NCBI GenBank assembly: GCA_026708185.1 | Contig: JAPOVK010000016.1 | Coordinates: forward strand, 1-64,000 | DNA: 64,000 bases | From: Gammaproteobacteria bacterium | GTDB taxonomy: Bacteria; Pseudomonadota; Gammaproteobacteria; Pseudomonadales; Azotimanducaceae | Direction of reading: 5' to 3' | The notes under the pieces: model-generated | What the model was told of the DNA's origin: nothing | Databases searched by the model: none | Seen by the model: only the letters and a program-made list of their open reading frames with translations | Part shown: positions 49,719 to 57,868 of the stretch, in pieces | Layout: the number at the start of each line of letters is the position of its first letter | Numbering within the stretch: the stretch's first letter is position 1 | Made by a program: the position numbers and the translations under genes

Positions 49719-50815
49719 TGCGTCTGAAGGCCCAAGGCGAGCTGACCCGCGGTCCGGACTTCCGTCTGCTTGCCGACCTCGATGTCGACGTTGACGGGGT
49801 CGCGGCCCTGGTCGGCGCGTCCGGCGCCGGCAAGTCCAGCCTGCTGCGTCTGATCAGCGGCTTCGAGCCGCACGCCACGGTCACGGTGGAGGTCGACGGC
49901 GAGCGCTGGCAAGCCGCCGACCGAACGGGAAGCGCCGTCCCGGCACATCGCCGCGCGGTCGGAACCGTGTTCCAGGAGTCGCGCCTGTTCCCTCACTGCA
50001 CGGCTCGCGGCAACCTGGAATTCGCTGGCCGGAGCCGCCGGCCCGGCGTCAAGCTTGCGTTCGACGAAGTCGTGCACGTCCTCGACCTAGAGCCCCTCCT
50101 CGGGCAATACCCGCACGAACTGTCGGGCGGGCAGCGCCAACGGGTCGCGCTAGGCCGTACGCTGCTCGCCCCCGCCAAACTGTGGCTCTTCGACGAGCCT
50201 ATGTCCGCCCTGGATCCGGCCTCGCGGCGCGAAATCGCGCCTTACCTTTACGACCTTTGCCGACGCCACGCCGTGCCGATCGTCTACGTTTCTCACTCGC
50301 TGCCGGAAGTGCTCGCGATCGCGGACCAAGTGTGGATCGCCAGCGCCGGGTCGGTTACGGCCGTGGACTCCCTGCCCGCGTTCTCCACGGCGCTCGATCA
50401 TCCGCTCATGAGCGACGACCAGGCCGGTGCGGTCATCGCCTGCCGGTTCAAGTCGTTCGATGCGCGCTATGGCCTGTCCGAGCTCGTTTTCGCCGATGCG
50501 CCGCTGTTCGTGCCCGGTGACCTCTCGGCCGTCGGCGGGCCCATCCTGCTGCACATTCCCGCTCGCGACGTCAGCCTGTCGACAACCGCCATCGACCAGG
50601 TCAGCATCCTGAACCGCGTCGCTGGCACCGTCGACGCCATCGTTCAGGATGGAGAGGCGGCGCTGGTCCGCGTCGGATGCGGCGAACAAAGCCTGCTCGC
50701 ACGCGTCACCCGGCGCTCGGTGGACGAACTTCGCCTCGAACCCGGCACGCGGGTGCTCGCGTTGATCAAATCGGTCGCGGTGCGGACCACCGCGGAACTC
50801 GGACCGCAGCCGTGA
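49718..50815 (+). CDS. modC: Molybdate ABC transporter ATP-binding protein ModC
   Basis: A 365-residue ATPase. Walker A GASGAGKSS, signature LSGGQRQRVALGRT and Walker B LWLFDEPMSALDP are clear. Residues after about 290 form a Mop/TOBE molybdate-binding domain (SILNRVAGTVDAIV...VLALIKSVAV). The start overlaps the modB stop, and its own stop overlaps the next gene (GTGA). This is a complete modABC set. Confidence 0.95.
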   Translation: MRLKAQGELTRGPDFRLLADLDVDVDGVAALVGASGAGKSSLLRLISGFEPHATVTVEVDGERWQAADRTGSAVPAHRRAVGTVFQESRLFPHCTARGNLEFAGRSRRPGVKLAFDEVVHVLDLEPLLGQYPHELSGGQRQRVALGRTLLAPAKLWLFDEPMSALDPASRREIAPYLYDLCRRHAVPIVYVSHSLPEVLAIADQVWIASAGSVTAVDSLPAFSTALDHPLMSDDQAGAVIACRFKSFDARYGLSELVFADAPLFVPGDLSAVGGPILLHIPARDVSLSTTAIDQVSILNRVAGTVDAIVQDGEAALVRVGCGEQSLLARVTRRSVDELRLEPGTRVLALIKSVAVRTTAELGPQP

Positions 50816-51801
50816 GCGACACGCCCTACGACGACCTGTCGCCAGCCACGCTGCTCGACGCCATCGAGGCGCTCGGCCTGCGCGCCGACGGCAGCGTCAC
50901 CCCACTCAACAGCTTCGAGAACCGGGTCTACCAGTTCGGCATCGAGGAGGGAGCCCCGGTGGTCGCCAAGTTCTATCGTCCCGGGCGTTGGAGCGACGCG
51001 GCAATCGATGAGGAACATGCCTTCATGCAGGAACTTGACAGCGCCGAAGTGCCCTGCGTTGCACCCTTGAGCCACGATGGCCGCACCTTGTTTCACCACG
51101 CCGGTTTCCGTTACGCCGTTTTCCCACGCGAGGCCGGCCGAACCCCGAACGTCGAGGATCCGGCGGTGCTGCGCGTACTCGGCCACGCGCTCGGTCGCCT
51201 CCATGCCGTGGGCGCGAGCCGGGCGTTCGTACACCGGGCGCGCCTGAGCGTTGAAACGTTGGGACGCCGGTCTGTGGACTTCCTCGTCGCCAGCGGTTTC
51301 GTGGATGTCGAACTGCTCCCCGCCTACGAAGCAGTGGCCCGCCAACTCGTTGAACGGATCGAACCGACCATGATGGATGTCCCTGGCATCCGCATTCATG
51401 GCGACTGCCACCTCGGCAACCTGCTCATGCGCGACGACGCCGACGCCCCGCTCGGCGCACGGCCGAACTTCGTCGACTTCGACGACACCGTGACGGGCCC
51501 GCCGATCCAGGATCTGTGGATGCTGTTGGCTGGCGATGCGGCCGAGCGCTCCGGGCAGTTGCGCGAACTGGTGTCGGCCTACGAGGCGTTCCACGATTTC
51601 GACACGCGGGCGACCCGACTGATCGAGCCGCTGCGCACACTACGGATGCTCCACCACGCCGCGTGGATCGGCCGACGCTGGGCCGACCCCGCGTTTCCCG
51701 TTGCGTTTCCGGCATTCGGCGAGACACGCTATTGGAGCGAACACATCCTCGCCCTCAAGGAGCAGCTTGCCGCCTTGGACGACCCGCCGCTAGCCATCTA
51801 A
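50812..51801 (+). CDS. srkA: Stress response kinase SrkA (YihE/RdoA)
   Basis: A 329-residue APH-fold Ser/Thr kinase from GTG 50812. SFENRVYQFG is the nucleotide loop region, IHGDCHLGNLL the catalytic loop with Asp, and FVDFDDTVTGPPIQDLWML the metal-binding segment. SrkA protects against stress-induced death in E. coli. It is coupled to modC by GTGA, an unusual partner. Confidence 0.93.
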   Translation: MSDTPYDDLSPATLLDAIEALGLRADGSVTPLNSFENRVYQFGIEEGAPVVAKFYRPGRWSDAAIDEEHAFMQELDSAEVPCVAPLSHDGRTLFHHAGFRYAVFPREAGRTPNVEDPAVLRVLGHALGRLHAVGASRAFVHRARLSVETLGRRSVDFLVASGFVDVELLPAYEAVARQLVERIEPTMMDVPGIRIHGDCHLGNLLMRDDADAPLGARPNFVDFDDTVTGPPIQDLWMLLAGDAAERSGQLRELVSAYEAFHDFDTRATRLIEPLRTLRMLHHAAWIGRRWADPAFPVAFPAFGETRYWSEHILALKEQLAALDDPPLAI

Positions 51802-51818
51802 TGCAGTAGAGTTCGCGA

Positions 51819-52319
51819 ATGAGCAGCGAAGCCGACTACGAACTCTACGCCGCCGCCGTCGGCCGCAAGGCGGGTTTCTACCTGCCCTACTTCCGTCGCG
51901 CGGCGGACCGCGGCTACCCGCCGGTGTCATGGAACTGGGCGACGTTCTTCTTCGGCGTGTTCTGGTTTCTTTACCGTCGTCAGTACCGCTGGGCCGCAGG
52001 ACTCGCGCTCGCCGCGTTGCTCGTGGCCGTCCTGACCGGACAGGTGGCCCTGGCGGGCTACCCGGCCCTAGGGACAACGTTGCAACTGGGCTTTCTGATC
52101 GCCGTGCTCGGGGTCTATGTGCCGCTCAACGCCAACGGCTTCTACTACCGGTGGGTGACAGCCCGCGTCGAACAGGCGAAGGCCGAATTCGCTTTCGATC
52201 GCAAACGCCAGCTCGAGTTTCTGGCGCTCCGCGGCGGCCCGAACCTCGCAACTCCACTCCTCGTGTTTCTGGCCATCGTGATGGTGACCTTTCTGCGCCC
52301 GACTGGTATGTTGCAGTAG
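51819..52319 (+). CDS. DUF2628 domain membrane protein
   Basis: A 166-residue protein with about three helices. SWNWATFFFGVFWFLYRRQY is the DUF2628 hallmark, followed by two helices and a basic cytoplasmic stretch before the last one. The function of the family is unknown. It lies 17 bp after srkA. Confidence 0.85.
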   Translation: MSSEADYELYAAAVGRKAGFYLPYFRRAADRGYPPVSWNWATFFFGVFWFLYRRQYRWAAGLALAALLVAVLTGQVALAGYPALGTTLQLGFLIAVLGVYVPLNANGFYYRWVTARVEQAKAEFAFDRKRQLEFLALRGGPNLATPLLVFLAIVMVTFLRPTGMLQ

Positions 52320-52346
52320 GGTTCACCGACTCTTAAGGAGGCGCCA

Positions 52347-53111
52347 ATGCGCTGGCTTGCAGGGACCAGCGGATACAGCTACAAGGCGTGGAAAGGCAGT
52401 TTCTACCCCGAAGACATCGCGGCCGACGGCATGCTCGCTTACTACGCCTCGAAGCTACCGGCGGTCGAGATCAACAACACGTTCTACCGGATGCCGCGCG
52501 TCGAAGTGCTCGACGTCTGGCGCCAAGCCGTTCCGGACGACTTCCGCTTCGTCATCAAGGCGCCGCGACAGATCACCCACCAAGCCCGCCTGGCCAATTG
52601 CGAAGGCCCGGTGGACTACCTGGCGTCGCGGCTCGAAACCCTTGGCGACAAGCTCGGCTGCGTGCTCTTCCAATTGCCGCCCTACGTGCGCAAGAACCTG
52701 GAACGACTCGACGCCTTCCTGGAACTCTGGCCCAAGGCGTTCCCGGCCGCCGTCGAGTTCCGGCATGCCTCGTGGTTCGACATTGAGACCAATGAGTCGC
52801 TCCATGCCCACGGCACGTGCCTATGCGTTTCCGAAGACGGCAAGCTGCCGCTGCCGGACCACCTCACGACGACCGACTGGGCCTACCTCCGACTGCGCAA
52901 ACCGGGCTACGACAACGCCGCCTTGCAGAGCTGGGCGGAACGCGCGGCCGCCAGCGGAGCAAAGCAGGGCTTCGCCTTCTTCAAGCACGAGGACACCGGG
53001 GCCGGACCGGCTCTCGCGCGCCGCTTCCTGGATCTGGCCACGCCGGGTGCCCAGCACGGCCCCCAGGCGGCGCGTCGGCATGGCCCCACGCCGGCCCAGG
53101 ACATCGCTTGA
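52347..53111 (+). CDS. DUF72 (YecE-like) TIM-barrel protein
   Basis: A 254-residue DUF72 protein. LAGTSGYSYKAWKGSFYP and AVEINNTFYRMP open the barrel, and AVEFRHASWF and FAFFKHEDTG are later strands. AAGGAGG precedes the ATG. The family is widespread and of unknown function; nucleic-acid or sugar handling has been proposed. The next gene's start overlaps its stop (TTGA). Confidence 0.92.
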   Translation: MRWLAGTSGYSYKAWKGSFYPEDIAADGMLAYYASKLPAVEINNTFYRMPRVEVLDVWRQAVPDDFRFVIKAPRQITHQARLANCEGPVDYLASRLETLGDKLGCVLFQLPPYVRKNLERLDAFLELWPKAFPAAVEFRHASWFDIETNESLHAHGTCLCVSEDGKLPLPDHLTTTDWAYLRLRKPGYDNAALQSWAERAAASGAKQGFAFFKHEDTGAGPALARRFLDLATPGAQHGPQAARRHGPTPAQDIA

Positions 53112-53905
53112 CCGGACCATCGGCGGACGCGCTAACGGCGCAGGAGCGCGCGGCGTTCCGGGATGCGGGCTACATCCTGTGCCGAGACTTCATCGATGCC
53201 GAGGCCCGCGCGCGCTACGACGCCCGCTTCGTCCAACTCGCCGATGGTCGGGTGCCCCTACCCGAAGGGATGATCGCCATGCGCGACGTGATGGTCGTCA
53301 AGGGCGCGGTTGAGCCTCCCACGGCGTTGCATGGGATCAACAAGATCCTCAACTTCGAAACCGATCCTGTGCTGTTCGCCTACGCCCAGAACGCCCGCAT
53401 CCTCGACGTGGCACGGGAACTCGTCGACGCGTCGCCCGACTCCCCGCTTTACGTCATCACGACCAACGTGTTCAACAAGCCACCCGGAGTCGACGGTCGC
53501 CACCCGCTGCACCAGGATCTGCGCTACTTCCGGCTCCGCCCCGCCGACGGCATCGTCGCGTCATGGACGGCGCTTAGGCCGTGCACGCGGCAAACCGGTT
53601 GTCTCGCCGTCGTGCCGGGATCGCACTTGGGCGGACTGCGGCCGCACGGCGACCCGGATTGGGACTACGTCAACCACGCGTTTTACGGCGTCGATGGTGT
53701 CGACCAAGCACGGCGGGTGCACGTCGAGATGCAGCCGGGGGATACCCTGTTCTTCCATCCGCTCCTGATCCACGGCTCCGGACGCAACCGCAGCGCAGGC
53801 TTCAGGCGCGCGATCTCCGCCCACTTCGCGTCGCCACGCTGCACCACCGATGGCCGTGATTGGAAGACGGGGCGGCACATTCGCGCCGTCGGCGGTGCGA
53901 ACTGA
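53108..53905 (+). CDS. Phytanoyl-CoA dioxygenase (PhyH) family protein, copy 2
   Basis: A 265-residue enzyme from TTG 53108, which overlaps the DUF72 stop. H135-Q-D137 (PLHQDLRYF) and H222 (LLIHGSGRN) form an intact iron triad, with an Arg near 233 for 2-oxoglutarate. CLAVVPGSHLGG is the family strand. TTG is the only start at the expected N-terminus. The substrate is unknown. Hairpin repeats follow the stop. Confidence 0.88.
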   Translation: MTGPSADALTAQERAAFRDAGYILCRDFIDAEARARYDARFVQLADGRVPLPEGMIAMRDVMVVKGAVEPPTALHGINKILNFETDPVLFAYAQNARILDVARELVDASPDSPLYVITTNVFNKPPGVDGRHPLHQDLRYFRLRPADGIVASWTALRPCTRQTGCLAVVPGSHLGGLRPHGDPDWDYVNHAFYGVDGVDQARRVHVEMQPGDTLFFHPLLIHGSGRNRSAGFRRAISAHFASPRCTTDGRDWKTGRHIRAVGGAN

Positions 53906-53910
53906 GAACG

Positions 53911-54013
53911 GCGACCGCGAAGCGGTCGCGTCAGCGAGCCGTCTACAGCGCGGCCTGATGACGATCAGGAGAATTCGCCCAGCGAATTCTCGGGGCGACC
54001 GCGAAGCGGTCGC
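53911..54013. repeat. Hairpin cluster: two GCGACCGC hairpins around a GAGAATTCGC hairpin
   Basis: GCGACCGCGAAGCGGTCGC occurs at 53911-53929 and again at 53995-54013, each a perfect 8-bp stem with a GAA loop, followed by GTCAG in both. Between them at 53969-53991 is a perfect 10-bp stem, GAGAATTCGC, CCA loop, GCGAATTCTC. The cluster lies between convergent genes and forms the last codons of the dehydrogenase. It may act as a bidirectional terminator or an extragenic palindromic element. Confidence 0.88.
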
Positions 54014-55002
54014 GTCAGGTACTGCTCGTTGACGCAATTCTTGAGGGGCCCGCCACGCAGATAGACTGCGGCCGTTCGGGCCGAGAAGGCGCGGATGTCG
54101 CGGACGCTTTCCGGCGTGTAGAACGCCGAATGCGGCGTCACGACGAGCCGGTGCTTGATCCAATCCTCGTTGCGGTGCCAAGCCGCGACCAGCGGCGCGT
54201 TCAGGTTCGCCGGCTCATCCGGTAGCACATCCAAGCCCGCGGCGAGAACGGTGCCGTCGCGCATGGCGTCGTGGAGGGCATCGATGTCGATGATCGGCCC
54301 GCGCGCCGTGTTGATGACGATGATTCCCTTCTTCGCGGCTGCAAACGCCTGCGCGCCGATCAGGTTGCGGGTCTCATCGTTCAACGGCGTGTGGATGCTC
54401 ACGATGTCGCACTCACCCATGAGGTCCTCAAGCGTGTCGACGCGACGCACGCCAAGGGCCAGTTCCAGGCCGCTTGGCTGGTACGGGTCGTAGAAGACGC
54501 AGTCCATGTCGAAAGCCTGGGCGCGGCGCATGGCCGTGGTGCCAATGCGGCCCATGCCGACGACGCCGAACGTGCACGCGGACAAGCGTCGACCGTAGGG
54601 ATTGAGGGCCGGGCGCCAGTTGCCGATCGGGTCCGCGCGCAGCTCCTCGTCATGGAAGGCGATGCTCTTGGTCAGCGTCATCATGAGCGCGATCGCATGA
54701 TCGGCGACCTCGCGCGTGCCGTAATCCGGACAGTTGCACACCGGGATCCCGGCCTTGCCGTAGGCCTCGATGTCGGTGTCGTCGAAGCCAACCGCGGTCT
54801 TGACGACAATGCGGCACTTGTCGAGCTTCGGCAGGTACTCGACGGGGGGCGCGACACCGACGATACCGTCGCAGCTGCGCCACTGCTCCTCGGTGACCGT
54901 TTGGAATCCGCGCCCGAACTCCGTCACGATGCCCTCGCCGACCGCCTCTTCCTCCACCGAGTGATCGCGGCCGGAACGCGGCCACAGGATTCGAATGCTC
55001 AT
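53965..55002 (-). CDS. D-2-hydroxyacid dehydrogenase, CtBP-like
   Basis: A 345-residue NAD-dependent dehydrogenase. The Rossmann motif is VVGMGRIG, and the catalytic residues are Arg in INTARGPI, Glu in LDVLPDEP and His in TPHSAFYT. The start at 55002 (MSIRILWPR) follows GGAGGGG; a longer start at 55017 was rejected. The normal C-terminus ends near NCVNEQYL, but the frame continues with about 16 residues (TRPLRGRPENSLGEFS) encoded by hairpin repeats, so the original stop was lost. The substrate is an unknown 2-hydroxyacid. Confidence 0.9.
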   Translation of the reverse strand: MSIRILWPRSGRDHSVEEEAVGEGIVTEFGRGFQTVTEEQWRSCDGIVGVAPPVEYLPKLDKCRIVVKTAVGFDDTDIEAYGKAGIPVCNCPDYGTREVADHAIALMMTLTKSIAFHDEELRADPIGNWRPALNPYGRRLSACTFGVVGMGRIGTTAMRRAQAFDMDCVFYDPYQPSGLELALGVRRVDTLEDLMGECDIVSIHTPLNDETRNLIGAQAFAAAKKGIIVINTARGPIIDIDALHDAMRDGTVLAAGLDVLPDEPANLNAPLVAAWHRNEDWIKHRLVVTPHSAFYTPESVRDIRAFSARTAAVYLRGGPLKNCVNEQYLTRPLRGRPENSLGEFS

Positions 55003-55305
55003 GTCCCCTCCAAGCACGACGCCGCCAGCCGAATACTCAGTACCCGTCCAGCGGCCAAAGGCCGGGGAGTATCGGGAGGCGCTGTGTCGCGGTCAAGGCT
55101 GGCAGCATCTGACTCATGTGGCGGCATCCATGGGCCGCCAACTGAACGACCGGCGTTGTCGGCGGGAGGTGTGGCGGGCGTCCTCGCCAGCAACGGGACT
55201 GGCGCGAATCCCGGTGCGGCCAGGCGCTGTCATCACTGTCCTGCGCCACAGTTCGTTGCAGAACTGTCGTGTGTACTGAAACGCATATGTCAACCACGAC
55301 TGGCG
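55003..55305. other. 303-bp gene-free stretch
   Basis: The region between the dehydrogenase start and the end of the GST gene. No frame with a ribosome site or recognisable motif was found on either strand, and I see no repeat. It probably holds the promoter of the dehydrogenase. Confidence 0.55.
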
Positions 55306-55896
55306 CTACCCGTCCGAAGCCATGGCCGTGCGATAGGCGGGGCGCGCTGCGCAGCGCTCCGCGTAGGCCTTCAAGCGATCGGAGTCCGGCATTACGTTGA
55401 ACTCTTGCATGAAGAGCACGCTCGAGCCGACCATCACGTCGGCGGCGCTGAACTCCGGGCCAAGCAACCACGGTCCCTCGCTCAAGGCCTCATGCAATGT
55501 CTCGACCATGGCGTCGAAGTCGCCCCAGCCGCTCGAGAAGCGGTTCGGCTCGGCGCCACGGAACCGCTCCGACAGCGCCGGTTCCATGACCCCGGGCGTG
55601 AAGAGCATCCACCACAGGTACGCTCCCCGAGCCGGGTCGTCGACGGGGGGCGCCAGACCACAGGCCGGGTAGCGGTCAGCCACGTAGATGCAGATGGCCG
55701 CGGAATCCGCCATCCTGACATCGCCGTCCGCCAGGGCCGGCACCTTGCCCATAGGGCTTGCCGCTGCGAACTCCGGATCTCGCTCTGCGTCTGGTTCACG
55801 GATATCCACCAGCACGCGGTCGTAGGCCACACCCGCTTCCTCGAGCATCCACACGACGCGGGACGCCCGCGTATTCGGACACCAGAAGAGTTTCAT
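55306..55896 (-). CDS. Glutathione S-transferase family protein
   Basis: A 196-residue GST. The thioredoxin-fold start MKLFWCPNTRASRVVWMLEE has Ser/Arg in the position used for glutathione activation, and GKVPALADGDVRMADSAAIC is the conserved cis-Pro and SAIC segment. The C-terminal domain includes LGPEFSAADVMVGSSV. It is divergent from the aldo/keto reductase. The substrate is unknown. Confidence 0.92.
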   Translation of the reverse strand: MKLFWCPNTRASRVVWMLEEAGVAYDRVLVDIREPDAERDPEFAAASPMGKVPALADGDVRMADSAAICIYVADRYPACGLAPPVDDPARGAYLWWMLFTPGVMEPALSERFRGAEPNRFSSGWGDFDAMVETLHEALSEGPWLLGPEFSAADVMVGSSVLFMQEFNVMPDSDRLKAYAERCAARPAYRTAMASDG

Positions 55897-56002
55897 CCGT
55901 ACACCCTCGATCTATCGGTTTCCACAACGCACGCTTTGACCAAGCGCCAACGTTCGCAGATAGTACGCGGTTTCGTGTCGCTCACACTCGTTAGGAGCCC
56001 CA

Positions 56003-57034
56003 ATGCTCGAACCCGTCCAACTCGGCCGCTTGAGCGGTCTGCGCGTCTCGCCGCTGTGCCTCGGCACCATGAATTTCGGGGAGCCTGGACGCGGCCACCA
56101 AGGGGACTGGACGTTAGGGCCTGACGAGGCACGACCGATCTTCAAGGCGGCGCTCGACCATGGGCTCTTCTACTTCGACTGCGCGGACGTGTACGGCATC
56201 GGTGCCTGCGAGCGGGTCGTCGGCGCGCTTCTGAAGGAACTCGTCCGGCGCGACGAATACGTGCTGGCAACCAAGGTCACGATGCCGATGGGTCGCGGCG
56301 CGAACCAGGGCGGGCTGTCGCGCAAGCACATCCTGGAGGGCGTGGACGCGAGCCTCAAGCGCCTCGGTCACGACTACATCGACCAGCTCGTGATCCACCG
56401 CCATCCGCACGGCGTGCCCGGCCAGGTCCAGGCTCCGATCGAGGAGTCGATGGAGGCCCTCAACGACGTCGTCAAGGCGGGCAAAGTCCTCTACCTCGGA
56501 GCCTCGTCGATGTTCGCCTGGCAATTCGCGGAGTTGCAGATGCTCGCGCGGATGAACGGCTGGACGCGCTTCGTGTCCATGCAGAACCACTACAACCTCG
56601 TCTACCGCGAAGAGGAACGGGAAATGAACCCGTACTGCGCCAGCACGGGCGTCGCCCTGACCCCCTGGTCGCCGCTGGCGCGCGGTATCCTGGCCGGATC
56701 CTACCGAGGTGGGTTCGGCGGCGGCTCGACGGATCGTTCGCAGGGCCGGGACCGCATGCGCACCGAGGGGCTGTATCGCGGCGACGCGACGTTCGACATC
56801 GCCGAGCGCGTGGTGGAGGTGGCGGAGAAGTACGGCAGGAAACCGGCCCAGATCTCCTTGGCGTGGCTGCTAGGCAAGCCCGAGATCCACGCGCCGGTGG
56901 TGGGGGTCTCGCGGGTGGAGCAGCTCGACCAACTCGTCGAAGCGTGCGGTATCACGCTCGACGAGGCGGACATCGCCTACCTCGAGGAGCTTTACCGGCC
57001 GGTAGACAACCTGCTGTCGATCGGGACGTCGTGA
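56003..57034 (+). CDS. Aldo/keto reductase
   Basis: A 343-residue NADPH-dependent reductase. Family landmarks are LCLGTMNFGEP, FDCADVYGIGACERVVG (Asp and Tyr), LATKV (Lys), LVIHRHPH (His) and LTPWSPLARGIL. It resembles the YajO/Tas-like group. A ribosome site is weak. It is flanked by GST and Nudix genes on the opposite strand. Confidence 0.94.
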   Translation: MLEPVQLGRLSGLRVSPLCLGTMNFGEPGRGHQGDWTLGPDEARPIFKAALDHGLFYFDCADVYGIGACERVVGALLKELVRRDEYVLATKVTMPMGRGANQGGLSRKHILEGVDASLKRLGHDYIDQLVIHRHPHGVPGQVQAPIEESMEALNDVVKAGKVLYLGASSMFAWQFAELQMLARMNGWTRFVSMQNHYNLVYREEEREMNPYCASTGVALTPWSPLARGILAGSYRGGFGGGSTDRSQGRDRMRTEGLYRGDATFDIAERVVEVAEKYGRKPAQISLAWLLGKPEIHAPVVGVSRVEQLDQLVEACGITLDEADIAYLEELYRPVDNLLSIGTS

Positions 57035-57047
57035 AGGCCCGCGCCGA

Positions 57048-57794
57048 TCAATAGTCCACGGCGTCGTTCTCGAAACTGAAGCCGTCCTCCGGCATCACCA
57101 AACGGTGGCGCGGGCCGGCGAGATCGGCGTCCCAGTCCTCGTAACCCGCATCCCCGGCCCACAGCGCCACGCGAACGCCATCGCCGCGTTTCACGGCCCG
57201 GGTCTCGTAGTAGCGTGCCTCGCGGGACCCCAAGTGGGCTAGCAGCGCGTCCACCGGCTGGTAGCGTGACAGGTGGTAGAGGGTTACCCAGGTCGGCGGC
57301 ACGAGATCGATCTCGCCGTTGGTGTGCTTGGCCAACGCCCCGGCCGGCGTAATCCACTGGTGGTCCTTGATCTCGCCGTCGTCGATGGTGATGGCCTGAT
57401 CGTTGGCTCGTGCCGCGAAGAACCAGGTCGCGAACCGCACCGGCGTGGTTGGCGGGGGCGTCCAGTGCGCGAACCAGACGAAGTCCGTCGGATCGACCTC
57501 GATGCCGGCCTCCTCCGCAGCCTCCCGTGCCGCGGCATTGCGCGCCGTGGACTCGGGATTGCCGTCGCCGTCGGCGTCCTCGGGGTCGATCCGCCCGCCC
57601 GGGAAGACCCACATGCCGCCGAAGTCGATCTTGGCGTTCTTGCGCAACATCAGCACTTCGGGCCCGGCATCGCTGTCGCGCAGCAGCACGACGGTGGCCG
57701 CCGGTGTGGCGGGCTTGGCCTTCGCGGCGCGGGGATCGTCGACATCGCCGTAGATGTCGTTCTTGTGCTTGCTCTCGGCATCGGCGGAGGCCAT
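57048..57794 (-). CDS. Nudix hydrolase
   Basis: A 248-residue protein. FGGMWVFPGGRIDPED leads into a Nudix box whose final part REAAEEAGIEV is intact; the first part contains an Asp/Gly-rich insertion (DADGDGNPES) not seen in most members. It probably hydrolyses a nucleotide-linked or CoA-linked pyrophosphate. It lies downstream of the PhyH-like gene on the same strand (74-bp gap). Confidence 0.88.
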   Translation of the reverse strand: MASADAESKHKNDIYGDVDDPRAAKAKPATPAATVVLLRDSDAGPEVLMLRKNAKIDFGGMWVFPGGRIDPEDADGDGNPESTARNAAAREAAEEAGIEVDPTDFVWFAHWTPPPTTPVRFATWFFAARANDQAITIDDGEIKDHQWITPAGALAKHTNGEIDLVPPTWVTLYHLSRYQPVDALLAHLGSREARYYETRAVKRGDGVRVALWAGDAGYEDWDADLAGPRHRLVMPEDGFSFENDAVDY

Positions 57795-57868
57795 GTCGCG
57801 TCCTTACTCGGGGCAAACGTGCATGATCGTACTTTCGACCTCGCCGCTTCAACCTCGGCGGCCGGCGA

